From NCBI GenBank assembly GCA_039545295.1, contig BCIK01000003.1, forward strand, positions 1 to 64,000: a DNA stretch of 64,000 bases, given 5' to 3'. This document shows, piece by piece, positions 1-12,593 of the stretch. Every line of letters starts with the position of its first letter. The stretch's first letter is position 1. A program made the position numbers and the translations under genes. Source of the DNA: Udeniomyces pyricola (Eukaryota; Basidiomycota; Tremellomycetes; Cystofilobasidiales; Mrakiaceae). The notes beneath the pieces are model-generated. The model did not search any database, was not told the DNA's origin, and saw nothing but the letters and a program-made list of their open reading frames with translations.

Positions 1-152
1 CAAGCGTCCATCCATCGTCATCTCGCGCCATCCTCCGCTCCACCAATCCTGACCCCCCCCCCCCCCCCTTCATCCTCCTTCACCTCCTCATGCTATCTCC
101 AACTATATACTGCCCGTTACTCACCCGGACTCATCGTTACTCACCTTACCAG

Positions 153-2333
153 TGTCCACCTACAGCGAAGTCAAACCCATCACCGCCTACACCAACAACC
201 TCCCCACCAAGGCATTCAGCCAGGAAGGTGCCGGACTCGACTCTGAGTTTGAGATCAAGGTACGTCATCTTCCTCATTATCGCTTCCTCACTTAATTGGT
301 CCCCTCCCCCATCTGAGAGGGTCATCTTTTTGCGACGCCGTCTCGTGGGACTTTTTCTCCTCCATACACAAACATGGCTGACAACCACATAATGCCGCTT
401 TGGGCTTTTTTTTCTTTCTTTTTTCTCTTTCTAGGCTGAGCACACCAAGCTCGAGTGCTGGACCGACGGGGAGCCTTCGCTCAAAGAGTACGTGGGTAAC
501 AACAAGCTTCAGGGCAAGGTCGCCCTTCTCACCGGCGCCGACTCGGTAAGTAACGATCTTATTTCAGACCTCATCTTGTAGCACCTTGTTTCTATGAAAA
601 CGGTCTGCCTAAAGATCGTAACAATTGTTGTTTCTAAATAAAATAATAATAATGATGAAAACGTAGGGTATCGGTCGGTCTGCCGCTATCATGATGGCCC
701 GAGAAGGTCTCCTCGGTCTTTCCATCGTCTACGTACGTAGGCTTCTATCTTTTCTCTTCATCGACCTGATTCCACCGAGTCCCCATCAATCAGTGACATA
801 CCAACACGTATACTTGTTCCCCTTCTCCTTCTCCCTCTATAGCTTCCCATGGAGCAGAAGGATGCTGAAGAAGTCAAGGAGCACATCGAGACGTCCGAGT
901 ACTCTAAGGGAGTCAAGGTTAACCTGTTCGTTGCGCTTTCATATTCGTCTCTCACGTCATTGATCTTTCCTGTCACATACCAGTCAGACTTTGGCGATGA
1001 GGGGTAGTCGATTCACAGTGGAAGAGCGAACGACTCGTCCACTTGACCGTCCGCGACGACCAAAAGGAACGCTACCGCCTCTTTCCCGTGCTGACGTGTC
1101 GTATCATGTCGCCTTTGCCCACAAAATGCTTGTCATCGCCACTCTTTTTGTACCCGCAGCATCCCCGCTGACCTCTCTATCACTGGCGATGGACCCGCCC
1201 AGGAGATCATCGCCAAGCACGTCGCCTTCTTTGGATCCAAGCTCGACATCCTCGTCAATAACGCTGCGCAGCAAATCAAGTGCCAGGACATTGCTGAGAT
1301 CGACATGGGAGATGTTTCTAGGACCTTCCAGGTGAGTTTGTCTCGGTGGCGTGATAAAATCACTGTACCATGTAGTCCTGAGATCTTTCAAGCAGGAGCT
1401 GACTTTGTGGTGTGTCCATCCAATGCCGTTGCGGTCCTTGTTCTCGTCTCTGTCATTTCTTCTCTGCAGATCAACATCGTTGCTCAATTCGCTATCGTCA
1501 AGCATGCTATCCCTCTCATGAAGCGAGGATCGTCCATCATTAACACCACTAGTGTTACGGGTGCGTCGTGCTCGTCGTCTCCGATCCGCGCACTATCCCA
1601 AGCTTTCTCCATTTCTCAATCGCTTACCCTTTTGTCTTTTCCTCTCTCTCTCTTTTCGCTTACTCAGCCAACAAGGGTAGCGGCGGCTTCGCGGACTATG
1701 CAGCGACCAAGGTACAAAAGATCTCTTTGACCCTTTGCTCCAAACTCCATCGGCTGCTGACTCTCTGGCTTTCTTCTTGAATTCTTTAGGGTGCCATCGT
1801 TTCTTTCACTCGATCGCTCTGTGTCCAGCTCAGCCCCAAGGGTATCCGAGCCAACGCCGTCGCTCCTGGACCAGTCTACACCCCGCTTCAACCTACCGCA
1901 AGGGATGCCGACGAGATGGATGGTTAGTCATTCGTACCTCGGGTTGTTTCTGATGAACAAAGTCAAGAGAAAGAAGGGAGTCCTGATGAGATCGTTTCCT
2001 GGTTTTTTTTTTCTTGCTCTGTTCTTTGATAGGCTACGGAGCTGGATTGACCCCTCTTCACGGCCGAGCCGCTCAGCCCGCCGAGATGGGACCCCTCTAT
2101 GGTTCGTCAATACATTTGCATTAACAGCTCACCCAACTGAAACAGAAACCTAACTCCCCTTTTCTTCTTCCCCTCCTCCCCCCTCCCCCCTTCCTCCCAA
2201 CTTTTCTCTCTTTTCGCTCGGTGTTTTGACACGTTCTTCTTGCTCCTCGCTCCCAGTCTTCCTCGCATCGAACGAAGCCAACTTTATCACGGGTCAGATC
2301 TTCCATGCCAACGGTGGACAGTTCACCGCTTAA
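153..2333 (+). CDS. Short-chain dehydrogenase/reductase, 5' end outside window
   Basis: NAD(P)-dependent oxidoreductase of the SDR family, closest in layout to the bacterial YghA/YdaD group (about 290 residues with a roughly 50-residue N-terminal arm). Exons: about 153 or 166-259, 435-545, 667-732, 843-925, 1160-1331, 1470-1560, 1668-1711, 1790-1922, 2033-2101, 2257-2333; all phases agree. Visible motifs: cofactor loop TGADSGIG, LVNNAAQ, the catalytic serine in NTTSVTA, the YAATK pair (Tyr and Lys), APGPVYTPL, and the C-terminal FLASNEANFITGQ block. The first coding exon has no in-frame ATG inside the window, so the start lies further left or in an upstream exon. The substrate cannot be read from the sequence; relatives are described as stress-linked sugar or aldehyde reductases. 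It is convergent with the dihydroxyacetone kinase gene. Confidence 0.9.
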
Positions 2334-2936
2334 AAGAATCAAAAAGTAAACATAAACCCTCTCTACCTTGATACTGTAGAAAAGCTTCCCTTGAAACTAC
2401 GTATTCGCCATATATATCCCACAAAGACCAACAGCAACGAGACGTGGCCTTTGTTATCCCCAATTTCGACTCCCCCCCCCCCCTTTGCTGTAGCCTATAG
2501 AAATGTCTGTTTAGTTTATCGGCATGCAGGATATGATCCCCCTTGTTGTTTTTGTACTGATGACAAAAGACAAAATCACCTCAACCGGTCCAGAGGATCG
2601 ACTCTCAGATGCTACAATACATCGAGGACTAAGCTTTAATCAAGTACGGCTTGATGAGTATAGTGATCTATCTAGCCTTGTCATGAGACTGTCGAATCGG
2701 CGGGCTTGCAATACAGTATTCATCGTAACAAGAGAAGCAATCCCAACCGATCATACACCACTCTGCTAATATCCCTCCACCCGTATCCTTATGACCAACC
2801 TGACGTTTCCACCCACCTAATTAGATCTGACCAACTATTCAACCCGCAGAGCGGACGCTCCAACTTCTCGATCCATCCTCCTCCTCCTCCTCCTCCGCTT
2901 TCCTCTTTCTCCTCTTTTTTTTTTTTTTTCGGACCT
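2334..2936. other. Intergenic region between two convergent genes
   Basis: This holds the 3' ends of the SDR gene (+) and the dihydroxyacetone kinase gene (-). I see no supported ORF. A T-rich run around 2915-2930 and a (CTC)n run just before it lie directly downstream of the kinase stop codon. No further feature is recognised. Confidence 0.6.
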
Positions 2937-3564
2937 TTACGATTGCAACGCCTTAAGAATCCCTTCCAACAATACCCCGACGCCATGCGCTCCCGGATCA
3001 GGGACGCTTGCCTCTTTGAGTTGCTCTCGACCGACATAAGCCGCTCGACCGGCTTTAGCCTCAAAGTCCTTGGTCGCCTCGGCCGCTTTCGTCCCGGCAC
3101 GAACAGCGGCTGGGAACGACTCGGGTGAGGAGGAGAACGCGGTGACGAAGGCTTCTAATGGGTCGACGAGCGTACGGGAGGGTGTACGAGCTGAGGGAGT
3201 CCAAGAAAAAGAAAGAAGAAGGGGGAGGGGGGGTCATAGGAGGGAATCAGTCAGTCAATGAGTCGCTTCGCGTTTCAGTCGTCCGCCTCTGAAAAAGAAA
3301 AGAGAGAAAGAGAGAGAGAGAGAGGCAACTTTCGTACCTCGAGTGTACTGATACAATGAGTCCTTAGCTGACGAAAGCGCTTTGGCCCAGACGGGAGCCG
3401 TCGCGACCTTGTTCGAGGAAGACGATGCGGTAGCCGATCGGAGTCCGGAAGCGAGAGCGTTGAAGAAGATGGAGTAGAGCGCGCCAGAGGTTCCGTCCAT
3501 GTCAATCTCGATCTGTATATGGAAGAGAGGGGGGAAGGGGGGCGAGGGGACCGAGGAAGGTGAG

Positions 3565-3611
<47 letters not shown>

Positions 3612-6513
3612 GGAGAGAATGACCAAGGATGGGTCAGTTCATGGCGTCCCGAGGAGGCGGACGACAGCAAGAAAAAAAAAAAAAAAAAAAAAAAGACAAC
3701 TGACCTGCTCAGCGATCGTCAAGATGGCGGCGACGACATCAGTCTCGGAGATACGACCGTCGTCGATAGCCTTGAGGATGCCTTCACCTCCAGCTTTGAG
3801 GCAAAGCCCACAATCGCCATCGCCCGCGATGGTATCGTATCGGGTGATGAGAGGCTCAGCGGCAATGACGTCTTGACAGGCTTGTCGAATAGCCGAGATG
3901 AGGGTCTTGGAAGACGTAGCTAGGTGGTGAGAAGAGAGAGATGAGGAGATTAAAGATTCGGATCAAGTGAGGTTGGTGTTAGTCTGAGGCTAATCCAAGA
4001 AGATGGAAGATATTGGGTGCCAAAGGGGGAGGGAGAGAGAGACCAGAATCGGACGACCTGCCCCTCGAGGATCTCCTCAAACATGCAACTTACGAGCAAC
4101 GGCATCCCCTTGGTTTCCCTCTCCAACGATAACCTCATCATCCTTGCCTTCGTTCGCTGGCGCATGGACGCCCGGCTCGGTCTTGGCGTGCCACTTCCAA
4201 CCGGGCGCGTCTCCATCGGCGTCGATGAGGTCGAGCAGTTCCTGGGTCGAGTAAGGAGAGGATGAGGCTTCGTCCGCTCGGGGAAGAAGGAAGAGGGAGA
4301 GGGAGAAACCGGGCATGTTGAGGGAGGTCTTTTGTTTTCGATCGGTACGGTCAAAGTGCCATTCAAGAGGGAAGGAACAGAGAAAGGAGGGGAGGAGGAG
4401 GGGGTTTCAAACGTCATCGACCAAGGTGAAAATCAGGGTCTATCCAATGCTACCACAATAGTTGACACACACCCATGCAAAATGAGATGTCAAAGAAAAA
4501 AATCCCACATACCATGTACGTTCCAGCGAGGACCCGTCGAACTTTGATCTTCTTGGCCGCAAGGATCTCCATCGACGTCCCGACGAGGCCACCCATCTCG
4601 AGTTCCGAAACGCCACCGAGGTTGTTGATCTATACGAACCCCCCCACCCCGTCAGCAAAGCAAGAGTGGATTAAAACAGGCGGGTGTTTATGGATGAGCC
4701 TTCTGTGTATTGCTAGATGACGTATGAACGAGACGATCGATGAAAAGGAAGGTGAGGGGGGGGGGGGGTGGAGANAGGGTTGCCGAAAACATACCATGAG
4801 CACAACTTCATCCTGGCCATCGTTCCCAAACGGCACAAAGTTTCGGTCCTGATCCTTTGTACTAGATCGGCCACCACGCAGGTTTCCGTTCCACCATGCA
4901 CAGACAGATGAAAGAAGACAAGAGAGAAGTGGAGAAAAAAAGGACTGTTAAGCCAAGAAAACACAATCATCTCCTTTTGCCTTCAAACAAAGAGTTGTGC
5001 ATGCTGGCATGGATTGCAGATGAGGACGAATCCAAGGAAGAGTTTGAGGAAGTTGGAAAACCCATCTCACCTAGTAGCAAACTCAATCATCCTCGTCAAC
5101 AGATCCTTCGTCTTGGGCAATGAGATAACTTCCATTCCTACCCACATCACCCATCAACAACCATCAAGGACCCACTCTTATCAGCTACCTTTCTTTCCTA
5201 ATGAAAATCATGCTTTAATAGATGATATGCCACCCAAATGTAAGACCAGCTTACCTGGCTCGTTGTGAATACCCATTCCCAGCTCGGCCTGGTCTTCTTT
5301 GAGGTGCGACTCGGCAACCTCGGTTCCCGGGATATGACAGTGATCGAGTCCCATACCAATCGTCGCCGTTCGATCCGCAACGTACTTACTGACGTCGCAA
5401 ACAGCATCGAGCGAGCCTCCTCGAGCGGCGAGGGCACCGCCGAGTTTGTAGCAAAGGACAGTGCCCTAAGAGAACAATGAGTCGTGACGAGGTCGGGGGA
5501 ATGGAGAATGAGGAGGTAAACAGACATCAGCTCGTCTGTCAAGTTTGTATACTCATCATTGTATCATCGTCATCCATGAGAGAGAAAGAGAGAGGGAAGG
5601 GAAGGGGGGGGGGTAGGGACGGAAAGGTACGAACGGCCATGCCCCTTCGACCGACCATCTTGCCTTGCTCTCGTCCGACCGCAACGTCTTCGCCCACAGG
5701 AAGCAAGCGGACTTTGGAGTTGGGATGCTTGGCTCGATACTGTTCCATAGCAAGACCGAAGTGGAGCACATCACCCGTATCTAACCAAGACCATCCGTTC
5801 GGGACGAGAGGAAACGGTCAAGGTTAACTCGGCATGCTACGTTTCAAAAAGAACGGTTCGGGCCATGTTTGGGCAAACCCTCAATGCTCACACTGCATGA
5901 TGACAATCAAAGTTCCTTTCTCATTATCCACGAGCTCGAGGGCTTTGAAGATCTGCTTGACGTTGGGTGAAGCAAAGACGTTACCGCAGACAGCGGCGGC
6001 GAGCAGGCCTTGACCGACGAAGCCGGCGTGGGAAGGCTCGTGGCCGGAGCCACCGCCAGAGATGAGGGCGACTTTGTCCTTGGGAAGCGACGAGAGGTGA
6101 ATGACTAGATTCGAAAGGCAAAGCAGAAGTCAGCCCAAGAAGGAGAGCGAGATGGTTAGGACAAGCAAAGACAGCCAAAGGGGACGACAAGGAATATAGC
6201 TCGCGAGACGTCGTCTGCATTCAATGCAAACACGTCATAGCTTCGAAAGAAGGGGTCTACAGTCGCTACTCCAGACACGCTTAACCCTTCTTCCTCCTCA
6301 ACAGGCATCCCATCGTTGGAGGATAGGTCGGCGTTTGACTTTGTTTTTCTTCGGTACCCTCATGACCATGTATGTTGCCACAAGCTCCAAAGGTAACGAC
6401 GTACCCTTGTGAGCTTCGACGAGCTTGACTTTGGGGTTACTCGCAACGAGTCCTTTGAGAGAGTCGATGACGATGGTCCTCGGCTCGTTGAGAAGGTGTT
6501 TGGAACTGCTCAT
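2937..6513 (-). CDS. DAK1: Dihydroxyacetone kinase (DhaK-DhaL fusion), 602 aa
   Basis: ATP-dependent kinase that phosphorylates dihydroxyacetone, used in glycerol catabolism and detoxification; cytosolic. Eleven exons on the minus strand: 6405-6513, 5892-6104, 5635-5780, 5255-5465, 5071-5137, 4795-4861, 4513-4629, 4094-4328, 3705-3919, 3338-3512, 2937-3190 (1,809 nt). The protein starts [11 protein letters not shown], typical of the family. The DhaK half carries [36 protein letters not shown] and GMGIHNEPG (the His in this region binds substrate covalently in characterised DAKs), then [13 protein letters not shown]. The DhaL half carries TIAGDGDCG (metal and ATP binding), [13 protein letters not shown], and near the end [10 protein letters not shown] followed by PDPGA. 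The length matches eukaryotic DAKs. The intron between exons 9 and 10 contains two very long homopolymers. Confidence 0.97.
3565..3607. repeat. A43 homopolymer in a DAK intron
   Basis: Uninterrupted run of 43 A on the plus strand, which reads as T43 in the DAK transcript, inside the intron 3513-3704. A second run of 23 A follows at 3672-3694 next to the exon 9 donor. Run length is prone to sequencing error. Confidence 0.9.
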
Positions 6514-7141
6514 GCTGAAGATGTCGAGTGAAAGAGAGAGGGGGAAGGAACAGAATGCAAGGGGGACGCCGAGGAGAGATGAGACTTGGAGGGGAGAAAC
6601 GCAAGCCAGCGGTGTGGGTGAGGGAGAGGAAGGGAAACGAGGAACCGGGCCAAGGCCGAAGAGACCAGAGACGCCTTCGTTTGCCGTTTGCCGCTCATTG
6701 CCGCGGCAGGCCGCCTGGGGTGATCGACGTCAATTTTCACGATATTACGATCAGTCAAACATTGCCTATTCATCAAGCACGACAAACGGTGCAAAGATCA
6801 AAGAAGTAGGCGAAACAGGGAAGGGCGAAAGGAAAAAGGAAAGCTTTGAAAAACAAAAGAACGAAAGAAGGACGAAAAGTAGATGGACAAGAGATAAACA
6901 ATTAACAAAGTAGGGTAAGAACAATTAGAAAGAGCATGAAGACATGGCAAGTGGGTATGCATAACAACCAGGACGAATTCACAAAACAAATCAAATCAAA
7001 AAGAAGAACAAAGATCACGACACGTCATTGCAGAGTACTGCCTCGCCTTTGTACATGCCTACAACACGCTCCTCCCAACCTACAACACGTTCCTGCCAAC
7101 CTACACACATTCCTGAGCTACTCGCATGAGCTGGCAAGGTC
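6514..7141. other. Intergenic: DAK upstream region and PHD-gene 3' end
   Basis: This lies upstream of the dihydroxyacetone kinase start (minus strand) and downstream of the PHD-finger gene stop. Purine-rich stretches at 6520-6660 and 6800-6900 are visible. No ORF is supported and no regulatory motif is recognised with confidence. Confidence 0.5.
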
Positions 7142-10100
7142 TCAACTGCTCGGCAGGGTATCTTCACCTTGAGCAGAGGGTTGATTGAGGCCAGCTGCGG
7201 CCGCCAACGCCGCCAGGTCGCTCCCGGTCGATTGTGGTTGGTACGCCTGACCGTACAATCCCGGCACGGACGGGAAAGGAGGAGGAACAATCGCTGTCGG
7301 CTGTTGCAGAGCGGGCTGGTAGGACGCCGGCGAGGGCATAGTGTAGGCATCGTTAGGGGAAGAAGCATAGGCGTTTGGCGAGGGATGGACAGCCAAGTAG
7401 GCAGATTCGGGCGGCGCGAGCTGCTGCTGCTGAGCCAAGTGCGAAGGCTGGGGTGAATAGCTTTGAGGAAGCGCGTTTGGCGGCTGCTGCCGCTGGTTGT
7501 ACGACGATGGAAGGGAGTGTTGGTGCTGTTGAGGAAAGGGAGGCGGTTGGATGGGCGGGTACAGCTGCTGGGAAGGCGGTCGAGGGTTTGCAAACATGCT
7601 CGAGAACCCGCCGTTTTGTGATGGGTGAACGGGCGTGGGTGCAAGGTGGTTCGGGGAGTACTGCCAGTTTGGGAGCGGGGCGACGTAGGCCGGAGGGTAG
7701 GTCGATTGCAAGCCGTTGTGGGTCGCCGACTGACCATAGGGGCCTTGAGAGTACGCATTGATAGCCGAACCTTGAGTAGGCCGAGGTGGTGGTGGCTGGT
7801 AGACTGCAGGTGGGATGCCGTTGACTTGCATAGGGTGGGCAACATGTTGAGGTCCAACAGGAAACGGGCGAGGTTTTGACTGTCGATCTTCTAAGCGACG
7901 GCACGATTGGCACTGTGATAGGCGGTCGATTAAGGTAAGACATGAGTATAGAATACATCACATCAGAAAAACGAGCGCTCAGACTGACCTTAAATTCCTC
8001 GTCGTCCCAGTTTCGCTTTGCTCGACCGTTTTGAGCGTCAAGCATGTCATGACAGTCGAGATGTTGCCACTAATGGATCATGATAGATAGAGGGGAATGA
8101 AGGAAAGTAGTTGATATCAGTGAGAGATCTTCATGGGAGTTATAATTTTCAATACACAACAGGAGGGGAGAGGGACTGCAAATTTTACTGACCTCGCCAC
8201 ATCGATCGCAGCTGATGAGCTGAGCGGCCGTTTCGGGATTGACGCCAGCCATTCCACAAATTTCCTATAGCGCCGCGAGTTATTGGGGAACAACAAAAGA
8301 CGGTTGATAAACCAAAGTAAGAAAGTGATAGATAGAGAAACGAAGAGTCTCTGTCAAGATAGGAACTCACGCAGTTGAGCTGAGACGGGATTAAACCAGG
8401 AAAGAAGAAGAAAAGAACATCACCGGGAAGGCAAGTCATCAGTAACGATGTTCACACGACTAGCGAAGTCATGGCGCCTCGAACGATACTGATGGTAGGA
8501 CCCAAAACTCACCGTCCAATCTTCTTCATCCGAGCCAGCTTCGACACCCGCAACGGGAGCGGCTGTGGGAAGAGGTTCCTTGGGCTCGGCGGCCTTCTTT
8601 TTGCCTTTGGCTTTGGCCGTACTCGATCCGGCCTTAGAACCCACGGCGCCCTTGGCTGTCGACTTAGGGGTCGCAACGACGGGGGCAGGAGCCCCACCAG
8701 CCGCGATTCTCTTCTTCTCGGCAAGGTCAGCCTTTCTCTTCTCGTCTCGCCGTCTCTTCTTCTCTGCCTTCTTCTCTTCCTCCTTCTTGCGCTTCAGCTC
8801 CTCCTCCTCCGCCTGGCGAAGCGCCTCGACACGAGCAAGCTCTTCCCTCTCTCGGGCTTCCCGCACACCCTCCTCTCGTAAAAGTAGACGCTCCTCGCGC
8901 TCCTTGCGCTGTTTGTCCTTGGCCTCACGCTCAAGTTCGATAAGCGTCTTTTGAGGTTCTGATTTGCGAGGTCGACCGTTGGGACCGCGCGACTTGTCCT
9001 CGACTGGGGGAGCAGCTGCAGCCGAGCCACGAGAGGTTCGCTTGGTATTGGCGTCGGTGAGAGCTTTCGTCTTCTTAAGCATCTCCATTTCCTTCTCGGT
9101 TTCCTTGTTGTTTGAAAGAGGGAATTGGAAGGAAAGAAGAACGAGACAGGGGAAGGAGAAGAGAGATAGATAATCGAAAATGAGCACGCAGAGAAAAACA
9201 ATCAGTCATCAAGCCTGACAGCTCGGAGCATACATCAATGGGTGAAGACGAGCACGAAACCATACCTTGAGGTACTCAATAACGATAGGAGCTGTCTCAA
9301 ACGTCAAGAGATCGAACAGCGCTTGCTCGCGTTCGTCCTCAGATTCTGCAAACTGGAGCGGGAAGTTCTCCCAATCGTACCGGGAGACGCACACCTACGA
9401 GCGGAGGCAAGCAGGATCCATGTAGGGAACAAGACAACCGTCAGCCTTTTTGTGTTACACAAGCAATGCTTCAGAGACGAGACAGCGAGGGCCCAAAGCT
9501 CTCGGTACCACGTACCGTCTCCCATTCAAGCCAATCGACGACAAGCTCCTTGGCCTCCTGGACTCGGTCCCGCTTAGTCGAGAGAGCAGACTTGACGGCA
9601 GGCTTGAGGTCTTCATCGCTGTCATAGTCAGGCTGAGCTTCTGCATCGTCATCAACGACGCTGGCGCTCTTCTCGAGGGTGTCCGCCTCTTCCTTCGTGC
9701 AACCTCCGTGCTGTTCCTCATCTTTGATCTCCTTCTTCACCTCGCTCGCCCTGGCGTCGTCCTTGATCTTGATGGGAGATGCCGCTCCGCCTTTGGCATC
9801 GACTTCACTTGCCAAAGCACTCGTCTCCGCAATCTCGTCGGCCGATGCAGCAATGAGCTTCTGGTCGGTCTGGACGTTCTCTTCCATGGCGACATTTACC
9901 TGAGGTTGTACGTTGTCCGAAATCACGGCGATGGTTTCTTGAGCGTCGAGGACTTTGGCGGGAGACGCAACGACGTCTGCCTCGATATTGGACTCAGCGG
10001 CGAGCGTAGCGCTCGATTCTAGAGAGTCCTCGGCTTCAACAGAATTCTCGGCTTCCAGACCGACCGTAGGTTTGGGCTTGGGTGCAGGTTCGGGCGCAAA

Positions 10101-12593
10101 TGTATAGGTAGATTCAGGCTCGGTTGTTGGGGAAGCAGTGCCATCGTTGACGGGTTGTGCAAGTCGGTTCTCGGCGTCATCCATAGGTTGGTCCTCGACG
10201 GGTTGCTCGACGGAAGAGACGACTGCTTGGTCCGCATCGGGCTTAGACGACGGTGCTTTGGGAGAACCAGATTTCGGTTGGGTGACAGAGGCTGCTTCCA
10301 TGGCGTGATCTTCGTCGGCGTCAAGTTTAGGGTCCACTCCATCCGCTTCCTCCATAGGTTCGTCACGAGCCGCATCGTCTTGCTCCGTGGTGTCATCTTC
10401 AACCGGCATCTCGTCGACTTGATCTCGCTTTACTGTCGACCCTCGCCTACCAGCGGAACGGCTTTCCGACTTGGCCAACGACTTTTGCTTCGACCTGGAC
10501 TTAGCCCTCGACCTCGGGGGACCGCTGCCATCTGGTGTGTACTCGTCGTCGCCATCGAGGCTCTCGTCAAGATCGCTGAGCTCACTCCCTTCGTCAAAGC
10601 CGGTACCTTTGAAAGGGCTGTCGTCGTCTTGGGGTTCATCGACGTCGGGCGTCAGCCATTCCTTGGGAATCTCTTGCCAGATGTCCTCGTCCTCTCGCAA
10701 CGACCTTCGAGTCCGCTTCGACGATCTCGTCGGCGTGCCCGAGCTCGAGCCGGAGGGTGTATTAGGCATGGCCTGAAGCTCCGACGTTCGAGTCCGTTTG
10801 AGGGCAGATGGTTGGGCGGTGGAAAAGGACGACCGTTGGCTCGAGCGGCGTGGACGAGACGAGGGTCGGGGGGCAATCCGCTCAGGCGACGATGAGGGTG
10901 GCTCGGGCAGGTCAAGCTTGACGACCGGTTTCAGTTTCCGGGGAGTTATGGGAGGAGGATTCGGGTTGGGATGCTGGACCCAAAGACGGTAATCTGGTAA
11001 AGGGAGGAACGATGGGTTGAAGAAAGAAGGAGAAGGGACCAGGAAGTCCATTTGAACCATGTTCAAGGAACAGTCCGTACTACAAGGCTTAAAATGAACA
11101 CGACGTACCATCAAACAACCAATAGATGTTGCCGTACTTGTCTGACCCGATGGGCTCGACGCGCTAGTGAAGATGGAACCAGCAATGGCAAGAGTCAGCA
11201 ATGACAGAGGCGTCCACGTCTACAGTCAACTCCTGATTCTGCAAGCATTCCACGTCAATTACACGTACCCAGGCTGCCTCGGCATCAGGATCGCCGTACG
11301 AGACAAAGCTTCGGAACCTCATCGGGTCGACCATGAGCCACTCTAAGACATCGTAGATGGCGGTTATCTAGGAGGATGTCGACGGTCGAAATGACGAGCG
11401 GACAAAGTCAGTAAATCCCTCTGGACAAGGGTAATTTGCGGAATTGATAGTACTGGAGAATTGAGTCGCGTACCTTGTCAGGCAATTCGAGCTCGTGCCA
11501 ATGGATGGGATCATCGGGCGTGCCGAGCTTGGTCGTCTCCGGGGACCGCTTGAGGTATTGACGACGGAGGTTGTCGACCCAGTTCGTCGGGCTAGAGTTG
11601 ACGGAAAAAGAGAGCAGAGCCATAGTCAGATGATTTGGTCAGGATTCCTCCATAGTCACGAAACCACCTACGCCGCGAGCGAACGACGCGACGAGGACGC
11701 GATGCGATGCGATTCCCAAGAAGCAGGAAGACCCACTTGATGTTTCGGTTGAGAGTCATTGTGTAGAGTAGCTTCGTCATGACAAAGGGAAGCACCTGGT
11801 CCTCGGTGTGGTCGAGATCGTTCTCAAAAGCCTGGGAACAAGAAAAGACGTCAAATAGGGTCTGTCAGCACCTTTTGTCCAAAATCTCGCATAGTTGGGA
11901 GTAGACGCGACACGATGGCAAGGAAACGCAAGGAGCGGATGGACGCGTAGGAGATTATCACGCCCTGCCTCGAGCCAGTCTCCAAGGCAGCAAGTTGACG
12001 AAGCCACAAGGCAATCTAAAGCGTGCCATGACTACCGGAGACGTGCCATCCAGTCTGGATAAGACCCGTTTGGCCGAGGTACAAAGGTCTGTTCAGCCAG
12101 GGTAGCATGGTCGGCTGACTGAACCCTCGACCCGCTTCGGGTGAGGATGCAAGGGCGGCTCTTCGCAAGGCAATGCTCATAGAAGCCATCGGAGCTCGAG
12201 AAAAAAGTCAAGGCAAAGAGAAGACAGCCAGACAGATGGCAATCGATATCGAGCGTAATCAGTGGGGCCAGAGAGAAGCCATCGGTTTGATGATAGCAAC
12301 CTAGCGGACGCGCCGAGAAGCAGAGAGGAAGGGGAAGTGCGAAGGAAGGAAAGGGTGGACGAAGAAAGGCAAAGCACAGCGCAACGGAACACAGACGATA
12401 GACTGACCTCGGGATCCCACTCAGGTCCACCGAGGGTTTGAAGCCAGAGTGTACAGAACTGGGAGATGTTGGCCCATCGCCAGTCTTGACGCAGTCGGGT
12501 CACCAGCGGCGATACAGGGGGCGGAGGACGAGCGGGGACTGCAAACGAAGGGCCGCGTGCCGAGCTGCGTCTCCGCGAGCCTTTGAGAGGCAT
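7142..12593 (-). CDS. PHD-finger chromatin protein, RSF1-like layout, 1,227 aa
   Basis: Probable nuclear chromatin-associated protein. Exons: 12408-12593, 11737-11831, 11474-11591, 11269-11367, 11109-11163, 9516-10993, 9266-9394, 8513-9103, 8371-8379, 8193-8264, 7989-8069, 7142-7912 (3,684 nt). The N-terminal ~190 residues look like the DDT/WHIM-type region of RSF1 or CECR2 relatives: WANISQFCTLWL, FVMTKLLYTMTLNRN, AIYDVLEWLM, then RVEPIGSDKYGNIYWLFD. A long acidic Ser/Asp/Glu-rich region follows, then a second conserved block (YDWENFPLQF), a charged coiled-coil-like Glu/Arg/Lys region, a Lys-rich patch, and a PHD finger: C-x2-C (CEIC), C-x2-C (CDRC), H-x2-C (HLDC), C-x2-C (CQSC). The C-terminal ~230 residues are Pro/Gln/Tyr-rich. 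The first PHD cysteine comes from a 9-nt exon. The 576-nt first intron is unusually long. The complex it joins is not shown by the sequence. Confidence 0.85.
8371..8379 (-). other. 9-nt microexon (Leu-Asn-Cys) of the PHD-finger gene
   Basis: The minus strand reads CTCAACTGC between a CAG acceptor and a GTGAGT donor, with phase 0 on both sides. It joins codons ending in Trp-Thr (exon 8) to Glu-Ile-Cys (exon 10). The cysteine is needed to complete the first C-x2-C pair of the PHD finger; without this exon the finger has seven ligands instead of eight. Confidence 0.8.

Noticed and set aside
5892..5893. DAK exon 2 donor two bases further upstream (GTGTGA)
   Set aside because: It breaks the phase with exon 3; the GTGAGC donor yields the conserved Gln-Tyr-Thr-Gly-Asp junction.
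8509..9187. Several overlapping plus-strand ORFs rich in Ser, Leu and Phe opposite the coiled-coil exon
   Set aside because: They are antisense shadows of the Lys/Glu-rich exon; codon pattern and homology support only the minus strand.
11872..12015. 144-nt in-frame stretch in the first intron of the PHD gene (begins Ile-Ala-Leu-Trp)
   Set aside because: It has an AG before it and could be a cassette exon in phase 0, but the intron left after it would be only 40 nt, its donor (GTGCTG) is weak, and the conserved flanking blocks read smoothly without it.
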